64,000 nucleotides of DNA, from assembly GCF_002999335.1 (NCBI RefSeq), contig NW_020312068.1, positions 1 through 64,000 of the forward strand, given 5' to 3'. Every line of letters starts with the position of its first letter. The stretch's first letter is position 1. Shown here piece after piece: positions 41,258 through 52,599 of the stretch. This DNA comes from Cyclospora cayetanensis (taxonomy: Eukaryota > Apicomplexa > Conoidasida > Eucoccidiorida > Eimeriidae). The notes under the pieces are model-generated. The model was not told the origin of the DNA and did no database searches. It saw only the letters and a program-made list of their open reading frames with translations. The translations under genes were made by a program, and so were the position numbers.

Positions 41258-42976
41258 ATGGAGTCTTCACCTACGTCAACATCATTTGACACAACAACGT
41301 CCACCGTCCCTGAAGCTCTCTCTTCTCAAGGGGAAGAAAACGCCCCTTTTCGTTGGGAAGTAGATGACGAACACCCTCACGCGGCTACTAATAACTCTGT
41401 GGATGCTTCTACAGATGTCTGCGACAAGTTACGGATCACCTTTATTGTAGCGTGCCTTTTCCTTGGAATTGCTTTTGGTTTTACATATTTGGCAAGGAGC
41501 AAACGGATGCCAACTTCAACTTTCCTTCCTGTGGAGAAAGCAAGCGGCGGCACGATCAGCGGTAGCATCGGTAGTGCAAGTACTATCACCGGAGACACCC
41601 AAAGCAGCGTGATAATCAGAGACAGTTCATTTAGTTCCATAGGCCCAAATTTCGAGACGTATGCACTGAATGTGCCACTTGAGACAGACGCAGGATCTAG
41701 AGAAGTTGTAGAGCCATCGAGCCCAGACAATGCAGCTATTGTTCAGCAGCTTCCGGTAAAGGCCTTCATACCCAGTTCAGTCGAAGATTGGAACTTGCCT
41801 GCAACTTCTACGATAGAAAGCGCATTGTCACGGACCCATGCTGAAGGGAAAGAATTGCTTTCGAAAATGCTTAAGGAAGCCAATAGTAGCATCTCTGAGC
41901 AGGCTCAGCAGACCTCTGCCATCCTTCCAGCAGTGGCCATGTACCTGACGCAGGGAGCTACGCAGAATATAAAAGGAGTGAGCATTAATCTAATCAATAT
42001 CTTACCGTTCAGCACTTTGCCCGATGGGTTGGAGGACCGAATGAAGTTTACAGTGACCCGAGTTTTGGAAGAGGGGGGGTTTCGCAGTGTTGTAGAGATT
42101 TGCGATGATCGAGGTCGATATTTTGCCCTTAGTTTCCTAACAGTCGATTCTACGTCGAGTGATCCCACCCAAGTCGCGGTAGACGTTCAAAAAGCTTTTG
42201 AACTTGAGCTAGAGGTCATCACGCAAGCCTGCGCCCAAGCACCCGCGGAGCACACCGCACAGCAGAGAGGCATAGCAGTTCCTCTGTTTACTGCAGAAAT
42301 AGAGGGAATGCCAAAATTCTCATCTGTTGGGACATCATGCCTTTATAATCGGGTGCACATCATGGAGCGGCTCTATGGAGATCTCGGTCACTTGGTAAAT
42401 TCTAGGACGCCGATTTCATTCGGAGCAAAAGAATACATAGCTCAGCGTTTGTTATTGCAAGTGCTGCGTCTGCAGGAGGCACAGGTTAGCCACAATAATT
42501 TAAAATGGACGAACTGTTTCATGCAGCCTGATGGGTCATTTCTCTTGGGTGACTTCGGCTCGAGTTCTATCTTTGGACAACGCTTGCACCCTCTGGCGAG
42601 CGTAACTCCACTATACACTGATCCTCTCCTATTGAAGGAATTTTACAGTTTTGCTATCTTTCCGTCATCAGATCTTGCAAAGCCCAATCCCAAGAGCGAT
42701 TTGTGGTCGCTAGGCATGCTCTTGTACTCCCTTTTCACTGATGGGGAACTTCCTTTCCATCTACAAAGAGAGCGCGACTCCCTCAGACAAGTGTACATTA
42801 CGCACTACATCCTAATGTCCCGCAAAACCTCAATTGAAGCATTGGAGCAAAGGTTGCAATCCAAGGAAGTACCCAGGAGATGGATTCGACTTATTTCGAA
42901 GCTGTTAGAACCCACGAGGATATCAAGGATATCTGGGAAGGATATCTCTTTGGAATTTTCTGATCTCTTTCAGTAA
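41258..42976 (+). CDS. Rhoptry-family (ROPK-like) pseudokinase with N-terminal membrane anchor
   Basis: A single-exon frame of 572 residues from ATG 41258; the frame is open 34 codons further upstream, which may belong to an upstream exon or signal sequence. Residues 58-79 form a hydrophobic helix (ITFIVACLFLGIAFGFTYL) followed by RSKR, so a type II anchor or late signal is likely. A Ser/Thr-rich linker leads to a kinase fold at about 265-570. The ATP-binding Lys of the VAIK motif is replaced by Ser292 (FALSF). The catalytic HRD is HNN (412-414), followed by LKWTN. DFG is kept (432-434). DLWSLGMLLYSLF gives helix F, and RWIRLISKLLEP...RIS the C-lobe Arg. Lacking Lys and catalytic Asp, it should be a pseudokinase. 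Many coccidian rhoptry kinases are secreted effectors or scaffolds at the vacuole; that role is inferred here. Confidence 0.8.
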   Translation: MESSPTSTSFDTTTSTVPEALSSQGEENAPFRWEVDDEHPHAATNNSVDASTDVCDKLRITFIVACLFLGIAFGFTYLARSKRMPTSTFLPVEKASGGTISGSIGSASTITGDTQSSVIIRDSSFSSIGPNFETYALNVPLETDAGSREVVEPSSPDNAAIVQQLPVKAFIPSSVEDWNLPATSTIESALSRTHAEGKELLSKMLKEANSSISEQAQQTSAILPAVAMYLTQGATQNIKGVSINLINILPFSTLPDGLEDRMKFTVTRVLEEGGFRSVVEICDDRGRYFALSFLTVDSTSSDPTQVAVDVQKAFELELEVITQACAQAPAEHTAQQRGIAVPLFTAEIEGMPKFSSVGTSCLYNRVHIMERLYGDLGHLVNSRTPISFGAKEYIAQRLLLQVLRLQEAQVSHNNLKWTNCFMQPDGSFLLGDFGSSSIFGQRLHPLASVTPLYTDPLLLKEFYSFAIFPSSDLAKPNPKSDLWSLGMLLYSLFTDGELPFHLQRERDSLRQVYITHYILMSRKTSIEALEQRLQSKEVPRRWIRLISKLLEPTRISRISGKDISLEFSDLFQ

Positions 42977-42979
42977 AAG

Positions 42980-44710
42980 AACAAAAGGCAGGATCATTTT
43001 GCTGCGGTGTTTAGCGCTTACTCCTTGACCTCGTCCAATTTTTTAATAACACATTTCAATAACTCCGCCCTTACCTGAAATGTCTCAAAGCGCGGATTTG
43101 ACAGTTTGCGTGTGCTTTTAATGCCTTTGAAATGCTGTGCGCCTTTACCATGGAAGCAGACAACTGTATTTGCCCACATGGTTGTGCGGACTGAAGTATG
43201 CAGATCTTCACAAGCGCATCCCAGCCAGCGTCTTTTTACCATTTTGGGCGTCCTTGAAGAGCCAGCTTCCCACTGGGCATGTACCCTCTTCCGCTGTACG
43301 GCACTGCACACAGCTTTATTCATTGTTCTTTCGGGGTCCGTGTGAAGCCGAAAAGGACTTCGTTCTCACTTATCTGCAAGATACTGCGCCTTTTTCTAAT
43401 TAAGCTTCTGAGGAGCATTTAAAGAAGTTGGAATTCCGAGCTCGTTACACGGTGGTGGACAAATTCCAATAACGTGCACGTGAGCCTGAAGATGCCTCGT
43501 CGTTCGCAAAGCTAAGCTCAGCAACTCTTCATTGGACCACTTGCACTTAATTGACAAATTAGAAAGAATTGACTTGATGGCTTGCCTGTTCTGACGCCTT
43601 GTCCCTGCAGTGAAGTGTGTGATCGATACAATCAGACTCAGTCCTGTGTGCCTGTGCTCTAGGTGCTGCGTGCACCCAGTTGTGAACAATTAGAGGTATT
43701 TTGAGAATGCAGCACTGTGCGCCCTAGCTGGTCTTTGCCCTTCGTACTAGGACGCTGAGCGGCACGGCTGGAAGAAGTTAGGAGCCGTTGGAAACATAAA
43801 ATCTCGTTTAATCAAGCTTTTATTGGCTAGAGCTAAGTACCGTTCTGTGGAGATTTTAGGTGGAGCACTAAATCATTTCTCTAATGATTCAACTGATGAC
43901 CACATGAAAAGAGTCATCCATAGGGGGCCAATCTGGCCATCGTACTGCTTCCCAGGGAATTTCTGTTTGGCATCAAATATAATGTAGTAAGTCAACACAT
44001 ATGTAAAAGATGCAAAGGAGCAACAGCACTGTAGGTGTCCACTCCTTTGTTATTCCGCTCCTGATCCATTTAGTGGTGAACAGCAAGCAAATAGACAGAA
44101 GGGCAAGCATCGGGGAGGATGATCTCGTTACGACAACCCCCGTATTTACATGAGCTGATGAGTGGCGAGAGGAGCAGTTAGGGGCAGCAATAGATATGTA
44201 TATACGAAGCCGTCAATTTGCTACATACGCCGCGGTAGACCAGCAGAGGATATTACTAGGCACACTTAAGGTATCATCAGTCCCATCCCAGCACAATATG
44301 TGGCAATGGGTGAGCATGCAGAGAATACCCACAGAACTCTATGCTTGTAATAAACGTTGATTTTGGTCGGGCACCTTCAGCCTTGAGAAACTAAGACCAC
44401 ATTTTGCATGAACAAGCGAAAGTCATACTGGTGCAATTTTCCTATCTTACATTTTCCTTAACCTGCAAGTTTGTCGATTGTTGCAATGGCTAGTAAACTG
44501 CAACCGCACTGCTCTGTTTCCCTCCGTCTAGGGATGTCTCCATCTGTCACTTCTTTCTCACCTTCTCACCCTTGCTCTCCTCTACCTGATTCATTTCCCC
44601 CACCTGTCGCAGCGGTAACCTTTATTCTCCTTCATTGTCTCCTCTGCATCTTCTCCTTTGCTCGTTTTTAGTTTGGTACCTCCGGTGCGGCTTTTTCCTT
44701 CTTATTATTC
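42980..44710. other. Tail-to-tail spacer between the pseudokinase and its decayed paralogue
   Basis: Short frames on both strands around 43018-43403 (about 100 codons) are unrecognised and overlap each other. 44510-44690 is a long pyrimidine-rich tract on +, i.e. purine-rich on the pseudogene strand. No gene supported. Confidence 0.4.
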
Positions 44711-44714
44711 TCGG

Positions 44715-46342
44715 TTATTGGGGAATCAGATCACTAAATTGTTCAACGGCATCCAGTGCAGAGATTCTCTGTTTTCTTCTGGGTTCTAGCAGCCTGCTGA
44801 GCAGTTCCTGCCACCTAGCTGGGATCTTCGGCGCTTGCGTTTCAGCCATCAATTCCTTTGGCGCGTTCACATTGCTCAGTAAATTACGAATTTTTCCTTT
44901 CATGGTGCTTAAATCACTCGACGCCTGTGCGAGCTCATATCGCAACTTTCCAGTGAAAATCTCATATGTGATAACCCCCAGAGACCATAAGTCGCCATTG
45001 ATGTCAGGCGTGACGAGATTGCCAGTCTGCAGAGATTGAGAACTGAACAAGATCAAGTCTGGCTCCGCATAGGCTGGAATAGTACGTACGAGAGTTTCAA
45101 CCTCTGCCCCGGTGAAAGAACTCGCACCCAAGTCCCCCAAAAGAAAAGATCCATCAGGCCTCATTAAAAGGTTGTCCGGTTTAAAATTGTCATGGCAAAC
45201 CGCTGTGTCTTGCATGTGCAGCATTTGTAGCAAAGAGCGTTGTGCAATGTGCTGTTTTGCCTCATCAGAAAGAGATGAGGTGCCTTTCAGCAGCTGCTTC
45301 AAGTCCCCAACCATGAGCTCAGAGAGCTGCACCTTTACAGCGATGAACATGCCACCCGAGAACGAGCCCTCAGGCATATACTTTATTTCCGCAACACCAA
45401 AAGGCAGTGTTACGCCTCTGTGGGTCGCCGCTAGTTGGGCGGAGAGCCCGCTGAGAGCACCCCGGATGCCCCGTTCCTCTGACTCTTGTATGTCCTGTAC
45501 GGTATTTGCAAGTGGTTCAGCTGTAGCATCCTCGTCCAAGTCAATGACATTATCCTCTAGATTATTTTTACCAAGAAGGGTACGCGGAGTGAGAGTTCCT
45601 GTTTTATCTGTTCATCTTGCCCTCTAGGATCACGTTTGTGGCCCCCTCCTCTGGGATCTTGATAGCATGCAGTGTAGGGGAAGCCCCAGAGCTGCACGAG
45701 CCATCCACGGGTGTATGCTACTCACCACGAGATTTCGCTTAACAGGCTCTTTGTTCCAGCCCCTAGAGATGTGCGAGGCCAGCATTAAGAGTCCCTCTTG
45801 TGCTTTAGGGGAGGCTATTCGTAGCGCTGCTAGAGTTTATTCTATCATCTAAAGAGACTTCACCAGAAATTCCATCGCTCTCTTAGCATCGTGGGGCATA
45901 CTTTGTTCCACAATATCCAGAGTCGGTAGTTGGAGACCGTTGAATGGGGCTTGCTGTCCAAGCACAAGCAGCTTCCCTATCTCCCAAGATGCTCGAAGAA
46001 ACCACTAAACTGCTGAACGCCATAAGCGCATGCCGTGTGGTGTGCTACGGGACCTCTCTTGGGGTATCCGACTCTGAACACTTGAACCTGCTCCTGCGCA
46101 GCAGGCTGCCTATCCATCATTGCTGCTTCTAAGGAGGGATTTCCCCTTGGGTCTGGAGAGCTGCATCTTCGTTTTGCCTCCATTTTCCCTGCAGCAACCG
46201 AAGGTGGAAGCTGGAAAAACAAGTGAACTACAAATGGAAAAATGCAAAAAATAACGAGTACAAGCAACGCAAGATGATGGTCCTTTTGTGTTAGCTGATT
46301 TATTGTGCGGAGTGTAAAGGAACGCACAGTGAGTCCTGTCAC
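44715..46342 (-). pseudogene. Decayed paralogue of the ROPK-like pseudokinase
   Basis: Reads on the opposite strand to the intact copy and matches it from end to end in broken pieces. 46342-45977 supplies the membrane helix (LALLVLVIFCIFPFVVHLFF). 45970-45849 in another frame matches the linker (QLPTLDIVEQSM..., ending in a stop where the intact copy continues SKML). 45848-45640 continues with another stop. A frameshifted piece near 45620-45560 covers the start of the N-lobe. 45592-44715 is a long intact C-terminal piece with ICAQR-like helix E (HIAQRSLLQML), HDN-FKPDN in place of HRD-LKxxN, DLG in place of DFG, and WSLGVITYEIFTG. At least two stops and two frameshifts interrupt the N-terminal half. 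A transcript could still make a truncated product, but as an intact gene it is lost. An alternative is undetected introns, but the needed ones would be under 40 bp. Confidence 0.72.
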
Positions 46343-46349
46343 TAATCAG

Positions 46350-47815
46350 ACCCTTTTACATGTTGGCGATAAGAGGGATTGCAGTGCAAAGTAGTTCAGG
46401 CTTTTGAAATTGTTGTTGCTTCGTAGAAGACCTAAAGTCTTTCGTTACCTGTGAGCTAAAGCTAACTTCTTGTGAGACAAACTGTTTTGGACCCTAAAAG
46501 GGATCTATTATGCGGAGGCGGGCAGCAGGACTGCTCCAGCCAAGTGGCCCTCAAACTGACACTAATACGTTCCTGACTAGCTCATCTGTTCAATGCTGCC
46601 ACAGCGGCTTCTTACGTGGGCTCTCGATGCTGGTGTGGCTTGTCTCTTGGAGTTGCAAGGGGAAGGGGAAGTTGTCCACCATGGGGGGCCAAGATCAGGG
46701 AAAAGTCAGCAGCGGAGCCTACGTGCAAGGAGTAAAGCTTATACAGAAAGAAGAGCCCCGCAGTTTTGGAAGAACAGGGGTAGGTACGCTAGATGCGGTT
46801 TGCTGTAAAGGGGGGACAGTAGAGGTAACAATGACGGAGGTGATGGAATTGCATAGCGCTCTCACTCTTCCAATGTTGTATGAACCTGCTTAGGTATTAT
46901 TTGTTACAAACAGAAGAGTACCATTATGGCTTTCCATCAGAGTGGAAGGGTCTACATGACTGCTGCTGGTTCTGCCTAGCAGCATGGTCCTAGAGGGGTC
47001 CTAAGAAGCACTGGCAGGAACACTGGACAAAAAAACGATATTAAAGAAGTTCCCTGGTCTTTAATCTGCCTTTGCCCTTTAACCTAAGATAAATAATCCT
47101 GGCTCGCATATCCTTCATTTCTTCCTTGTTCTGCAAATGAGGTAGAGCTCTGGCAATACCTCATGGTGTTACTACCAACCACATGTAACCAGCAATGTGT
47201 TGGAGACCTCTGCAGACCTCCAGGCCCGGTTCTGCTGTATGTCCTCCATTGGTTTACTCTCAAAGTCCTTCTTAGCTCAATTATCCAGTATCCTATGACA
47301 AATAGTGAGAAGTAATGGGGAATCTGTGAGAAGAAGTGGGCATATGTAGGCATCCAATGTCTGGAAGATTACACAGGCTGTCTTCATGACAAGTGGCGTG
47401 CCATAGTGGCCAAAGAGACGCTAACCTAAAGCCCTAAGACAGTTTAAGTCCCCTCCTCTGGTCAGGCAACAGGGAGTTTGTAGCGGGCTGTGTTACACTT
47501 AGTCACCCTTTACTCACATATTTTAACTTCGAATTGGTTTTTACCTATTGGTTTGTCTTCTCGTGTGTCTTATTAATTGCAGAGTCATCTAAGCTCGATT
47601 AGTGAAGGAGCAATGATGTGTGCATGCCCTTTTGATGCCACAGGCAACTAGCTGCGAATACTAAATGCGCTATGAATGAGCAATCATGCGCACTCTAGGT
47701 TTGCATCCCCTTTTGTCAGTAGCTCTGAGGGGCGCTGGAAGGAAAAGATGGCATATTTTTTGAGAACATTCAATAGCTTTCATATTATGTTACTGTGCAG
47801 CCTGGAATGAAGTGA
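46350..47815. other. No recognisable gene
   Basis: Longest frame 127 codons (46510-46893 +), no motif. It lies between the pseudokinase relic and gypsy relic B. Confidence 0.4.
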
Positions 47816-48810
47816 TCCCATACATATGCCGTAGATGGAACGTCACTGACGGTAGCACATCTCGGTTCGATGCAGCTGTTCCCCACTCGTGCACTACTTG
47901 TAGAAGCGGTGGGACAGTAGCTTTCCCCACAATAGCTGACTGGCTTTGGTCAACTAATCTGGGATTTCAGCAGTCTGCTCTTGCTTTGCAACGGTGTGCA
48001 GGAAAGCACACGGTGGCGAAGGGGAGGCATATCGCTTGCTGGGGAGAAAGGAGCTGGCCAAGGCGCAGCCGCTGTGCAGCTGGTTAAAATGCATGATATT
48101 CAACCGGCTGAATGTTATGTCGCTTCAATGAGGCTATGCAAGCCGGAATAGCATGATCGCCATAAGGATGAGCAAGTACTCGCAGATTTCATCAACACGC
48201 TAGAGATGTATTTTTTTTTGCGCCCTGGAATCTAAGAGGAACGAACGCCCTTGTATTATGTTTCTTGGAAGGAAAGGCACCGCAATAATGGCTTCATTTA
48301 TAGAATAAAGCGTCCATCTCTAGGAATTATTTCAGTTCAAGTCTTGGTATATGCCTAAACTCGTCGATTTATGAGTATATCAGCTCAAAGCAAGCTTCGC
48401 CCGAGTAAAAACCCAAAGCATATGAATCTAATAACAGATCGGAATATAGAGGAGTAAGAAAATTTTGCTTGCTGATGCCACAGCGTACACGAATAGCTGG
48501 TCTGCCAGTGGTGCATCTCGGGCCTTCAGGTTCACCAGGTAGTGGCAGGTTGGGCAGCAACTCGGCGACTAAGCAACCAACCGTTTGAACCTTACAAAAG
48601 TTATTGGCCATAGGAAGTTTGAGGATCAGATAAGGGCAGCGCTTGCGTCTTTGACTGGGAAGGAAGAGGTCAACCTTTATTTAGAGTCTGTGGATGTCGA
48701 AGCTGGCTCAATCGACTGTAGCCTACAGTCTAATATGATCCGGCACAGAACTCCTCAAAGAATCTTCCATTCAGAGAAGCCCCAGACAGCCCCCCAGCGA
48801 AGCACCTGCT

Positions 48811-48880
48811 ACTACTGTAGAGAATTGGGTCAGGTACTTGAAGGTGCACGTGTATGCAAGTATCCGGATACTTGCGCAAA
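48811..48880 (+). other. Damaged gag zinc knuckle of relic B
   Basis: Reads CYYCRELGQVLEGA, i.e. the CX2CX4HX4C pattern with His changed to Gln and the last Cys to Ala. Relic A at 35527-35580 has CSYCEKSDQILRES, with the same His-to-Gln change. Confidence 0.7.
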
Positions 48881-51800
48881 ATGCCTGACTGTGACGGTGG
48901 AAGCAAAGTGCTTGGCGAACGAACAAGGCGCACCAGAGAAACGGCAAGGCTTCATGCAGGCTTCGGCGAAGCGAAGGGAGCTACATAGGCTAGAGCTACA
49001 GTCGGGATCCCACTACAGCTCAATAATACAAGTTCATTTCAGTGGTCAGGAACTGATAGCAAAAGTTGGCCTTGGATATGAAGTGAATCTCTGCTCTGAG
49101 GAGACGACATACAAGTGCCATCTGCATGCTTACTACTTGACATAGTTTTTAAGACTAGAGCTTGCTGATGGGGGATGTGTCTCAGGGGTAGGCAGTGCTG
49201 CAGTAGCTATACAGCACTTCAGATGAAGTCAGACTTTAGTAGCATGGTCTGTGACTTCTCTGTTGAACCTGCGCACTAGGAAGTTTTTCCTAGGTATGCG
49301 ACGGCTAAGTCAATGGAGGGCGCACATGCTGCACGAGCTGCGCATTGTAGAAGCTAGGGTGGCAGAAGGCGCTAGGAAAAACCAGATTCTGATCACTTCA
49401 ACATTGCGCGTTTCATTTCCAGTGAGTGGGATGCAGTTGATTCCTTCAGATGAGCAAAAGTCTTCATGTGACCGGTTTGGCAGTGCAGCAGGAGAAGACG
49501 GTTCTGAGCATGCATCCCGTCTTAGTGCCTCTACAGCTAGTCCCTGACTAGGATAATGTCCAAACATTTAGTCTAGGAACAGCATGAATGGGCAAATACC
49601 AACATGTTCACGGGTGTTCTGAATAATGACGAGCTGCCAGCAGGCTGGCCAACTGCTTGTGATGCAGCGCATCGTTCTAGGCTAACGTTCAGGTCAACCC
49701 CAGGCTATGTTCCGCGGTACAAAAATCCCCCCACAAATTAAGGAATATGAGCAACAGGCGGGGAGCTTATGGCAAAAAGGAATGGTGCAGAAATGAGGCA
49801 GCGCCTTTGGGTAGTCAATGCTGGTAAGATAGCGATAGGCTTCAAGCCCCTGAACGAAATTCCTGTAGCACGAAATTTTCCGATGCCTAACATTGGCGAA
49901 TTATTTCACGACGTACATCGATCAACAGCGTACTCAATATAGCACTGTGCAGAGGACTTCATACACATTCCTGATGGTGCCATTAACGGGCAGTAAAGGA
50001 CGTTTAACGTTCGCCCTCGTGAAATTTGGGTACACCTGAATGCCGTTTGAACTTGCGAACTACCTAGCTCGGCTGCAAAATCAGGCTAATGTAAATTGTT
50101 GCTAGCTATCAAGGGAGTGTAGACGGCTATCTACGTAGATGATGCCTTCATACTCAGCCAAAAAATTGAAGGGCACGTGCAGCACCTACACCGAGCGCCC
50201 AGCTGTTGCAGGAAAAGTAGCAGTATGCAACGGTACGCAAACTTTGGGCTCTTTGCGACAATTGTGTTCCTGATATACCATGTTTCGGATGCAGGTAGTG
50301 GGCCGAACACGGCAAAGACTGGAGCAATCCATGTGTCGCCTTCGTCTTCGGGCAAGGAAGTTGGAAAGTCCCATGACCTTGAGTCTTTCTGTCATCATTT
50401 GATTGCTTGACTTGCTGAAATCGTTGCTTCATAAAACGATCTACGAGCCGCATGCAGCTTGTTACCTGGATAGAGGAGGCTCATGACGCAGCCAATGACA
50501 CTTATCGGCCATTCTTAAAGTCCTGCAATACTTGCGCTGCCCGATTATGAGCTTAATGCTGCCTTACAACCGATGATACTAAAGCACCTGTGAGTTTTCT
50601 ACTCTCCCAACAAACTATGGGAGCTTCAAGCATCAAATTGTTGCCTGATTTTCTCATCGCGTCACCGACTCCGAGCAGCAGCGGTAGCGCGGGCTAAAAG
50701 CCGTCGATATACATGGGCCCCATTCTACTGTCCAAAACGAACACCAATCTTTAATGCACCTTACAGAGCGTTATCAGGACTTTGATCACGGTGGATTTCT
50801 TCGCTGGCTTGGGCTTGCCCTGCAGTGTGACTATAGAGTGAAACTTGTTGAGGACATCACCGATGCGGTCGCCACGCGCTCTCGCGACGCCCCAGATATT
50901 CACTATTGAACAGTGCTACCGTTCTTAATTTCGATGTTCACGGGTTCTTTTGATACTGCGAGAGTCGTATGCTTTGGCACTCATGCATCCACGACTGTTG
51001 CCCCAAAATCCGGAGGGGCAAAAGAGTGAACCACTACCATGTCTAAGATGACCTGCAGTGGCTCAAACACAGTGGAGAGTTCGTTGTTTGTTCCTTGGTA
51101 TTTCTATTCAATTCGCCGTCTTGTGCACAGCAGATGATCATGTTTATTCGGACTTCTGCGTGATTCACACTACAATGGAAAAGGTCTTATGGTTCCGTTG
51201 GTAGCCTCGAATATGTTACGTGGAGGAAGAGTATGCATAGTTCTACCCACACTGTCACCAGTTAAAGCCACTAACTTCTCCTACACGCACGAGTTTTGCA
51301 GGGTCTTCTGCTTCTTGATAAAATTCTGCCTAATCATATTGTGGACATTTTTTTTGGAGCGCCGGAGTTCAAGGGTTAGGACAGCATCTATGTTGTTGAC
51401 AGACTCGGTCACTATACCCATTTTGCGCTTGCTGTAGCTGTATAGGGGCTTAGGCAGTCGCTTCCCACCACTGAATTGATGCTTGGGAGCCTCATGGATC
51501 TTTTAAAAGTATCATTGTGCAATTCAAGGATCGCTGGTTTATTCTGGTTTGTCTTTATGACTCACTTACATGCAGACCATACTGTGGCCACTGCAAGCAA
51601 CCATGAGGTAAAGGACATACAAAGCGCATCTACCGCACCCTTCTAGAGTATTTAACTCGATGTTCCCACAAGCCTATTGCTTCTTTTGACTTCCTTCCTT
51701 GTACTAGATGGGTTTATAATACAACGGTACAGACGTCTATCCACTACTGTTCCGCTTACCCGGTCTATATCCAGGAGCCCCTGTCTGATCCGGGTATGGA

Positions 51801-52227
51801 CCTGGCGGTTCGAAGCCACCAGCCAGCCTTAGCAGCGGAGAGATTCAAAGAAAAGCTGGCTAGTGCACGCGAATGGATGCGCAACCTTAAAGCGACACGA
51901 GCGTGGAAGCATAACACGCGATATTTAACTGAATGCTCCGGGGCTGGAGAGTTGGTTTAGTGGATCGGCCACCTTTGCGAGGTGCATCAAAAAGTGTTCA
52001 GACGACAATGCTTGCATCCAAATGGCTAGGGCCTTTTCTAGCTCTCCCACAAACCGATGCTCTTTCTTGCTCTTTCGGCTGTTCAGAAGTTGATGCCACT
52101 GGACTACCAATATTGGCTCCTGAAGGCTCAGAACTCCTTGTATTGGTTTCACCATGCTACGCATACCAAAGAGCCAGGTGAAGTCTGTGGATCAACATAG
52201 CTCCTTAGGGCTGCTTTATTCTAGTAC

Positions 52228-52330
52228 TATCGAGCACCGGGAAAACACAAGATGGGAGATGCTGGTAAAATGGGGTGAGGAACACCAGCGTAAGTGGTCG
52301 CTCGAGAAGCAGCAGCGGGTTTTGTTTGTC
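52228..52330 (+). other. Chromodomain-like segment at the 3' end of relic B
   Basis: IEHRENTRWEMLVKWGEE fits the first half of an integrase-linked chromodomain (I-L-D-H-R-x3-R-x4-Y-L-V-K-W-x-G). Relic A has the same segment at about 38910. This is the hallmark that places the elements with the chromoviruses. Confidence 0.6.
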
Positions 52331-52599
52331 TACGGGAGCATTTGCGGCTCTGTCTGGCCATCAGCACCAGTCGCGCTGAACGGTGTTCCTCAGGCTTTTC
52401 AAAAACTTTTCCTCCCTCGTGCATGCTCTCTGCCCGAAAGACGTACCTTCTTCGATCAATACTGCTTGAAAGTTGCGAGCTTTTATGGGATAAGGGGGTG
52501 TCTACACTCAGATTTATACGCGGGTGTGTCAAACATTTTGTCTCTAATTCGCTCCTTTTGCCTCCTCTGAAGCTTTGAAAGCGACATTGCAACATGCAC

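Larger units (their letters stand above)
47820..52400 (+). mobile_element. Gypsy/chromovirus relic B (near full-length internal region, decayed)
   Basis: Same orientation and order as relic A. gag is at 47820-48350 (LEMYFFLRP, then in another frame LVLCFLEGKAPQ). A 186-codon open piece is at 48585-49145 with a damaged zinc knuckle. A protease-like region is at 49250-49550. RT is at 49830-50200 (FKPLNEI, FPMPNIGELF, and an intact YVDD box at 50132-50143). RNase H is at 50660-50900, integrase at 51120-51800 (TMEKV..., HCHQLKP) and a chromodomain-like segment at 52228-52320 (IEHRENTRWEMLVKW). Frameshifts and stops are throughout. The total length of about 4.6 kb equals relic A, so both probably represent the full internal region. 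Confidence 0.8.

Noticed and set aside
43018..43403. Overlapping 80-100 codon frames on both strands
   Set aside because: I tried to read them as integrase or kinase remnants, but no motif held.
45112..45627. 171-codon plus-strand frame
   Set aside because: Antisense to the kinase C-lobe of the minus-strand pseudogene, which matches the intact paralogue.
47855..47885. GGTTCGATGC resembling a tRNA B box
   Set aside because: No A box or cloverleaf could be folded upstream, and the segment aligns with gag of relic A.
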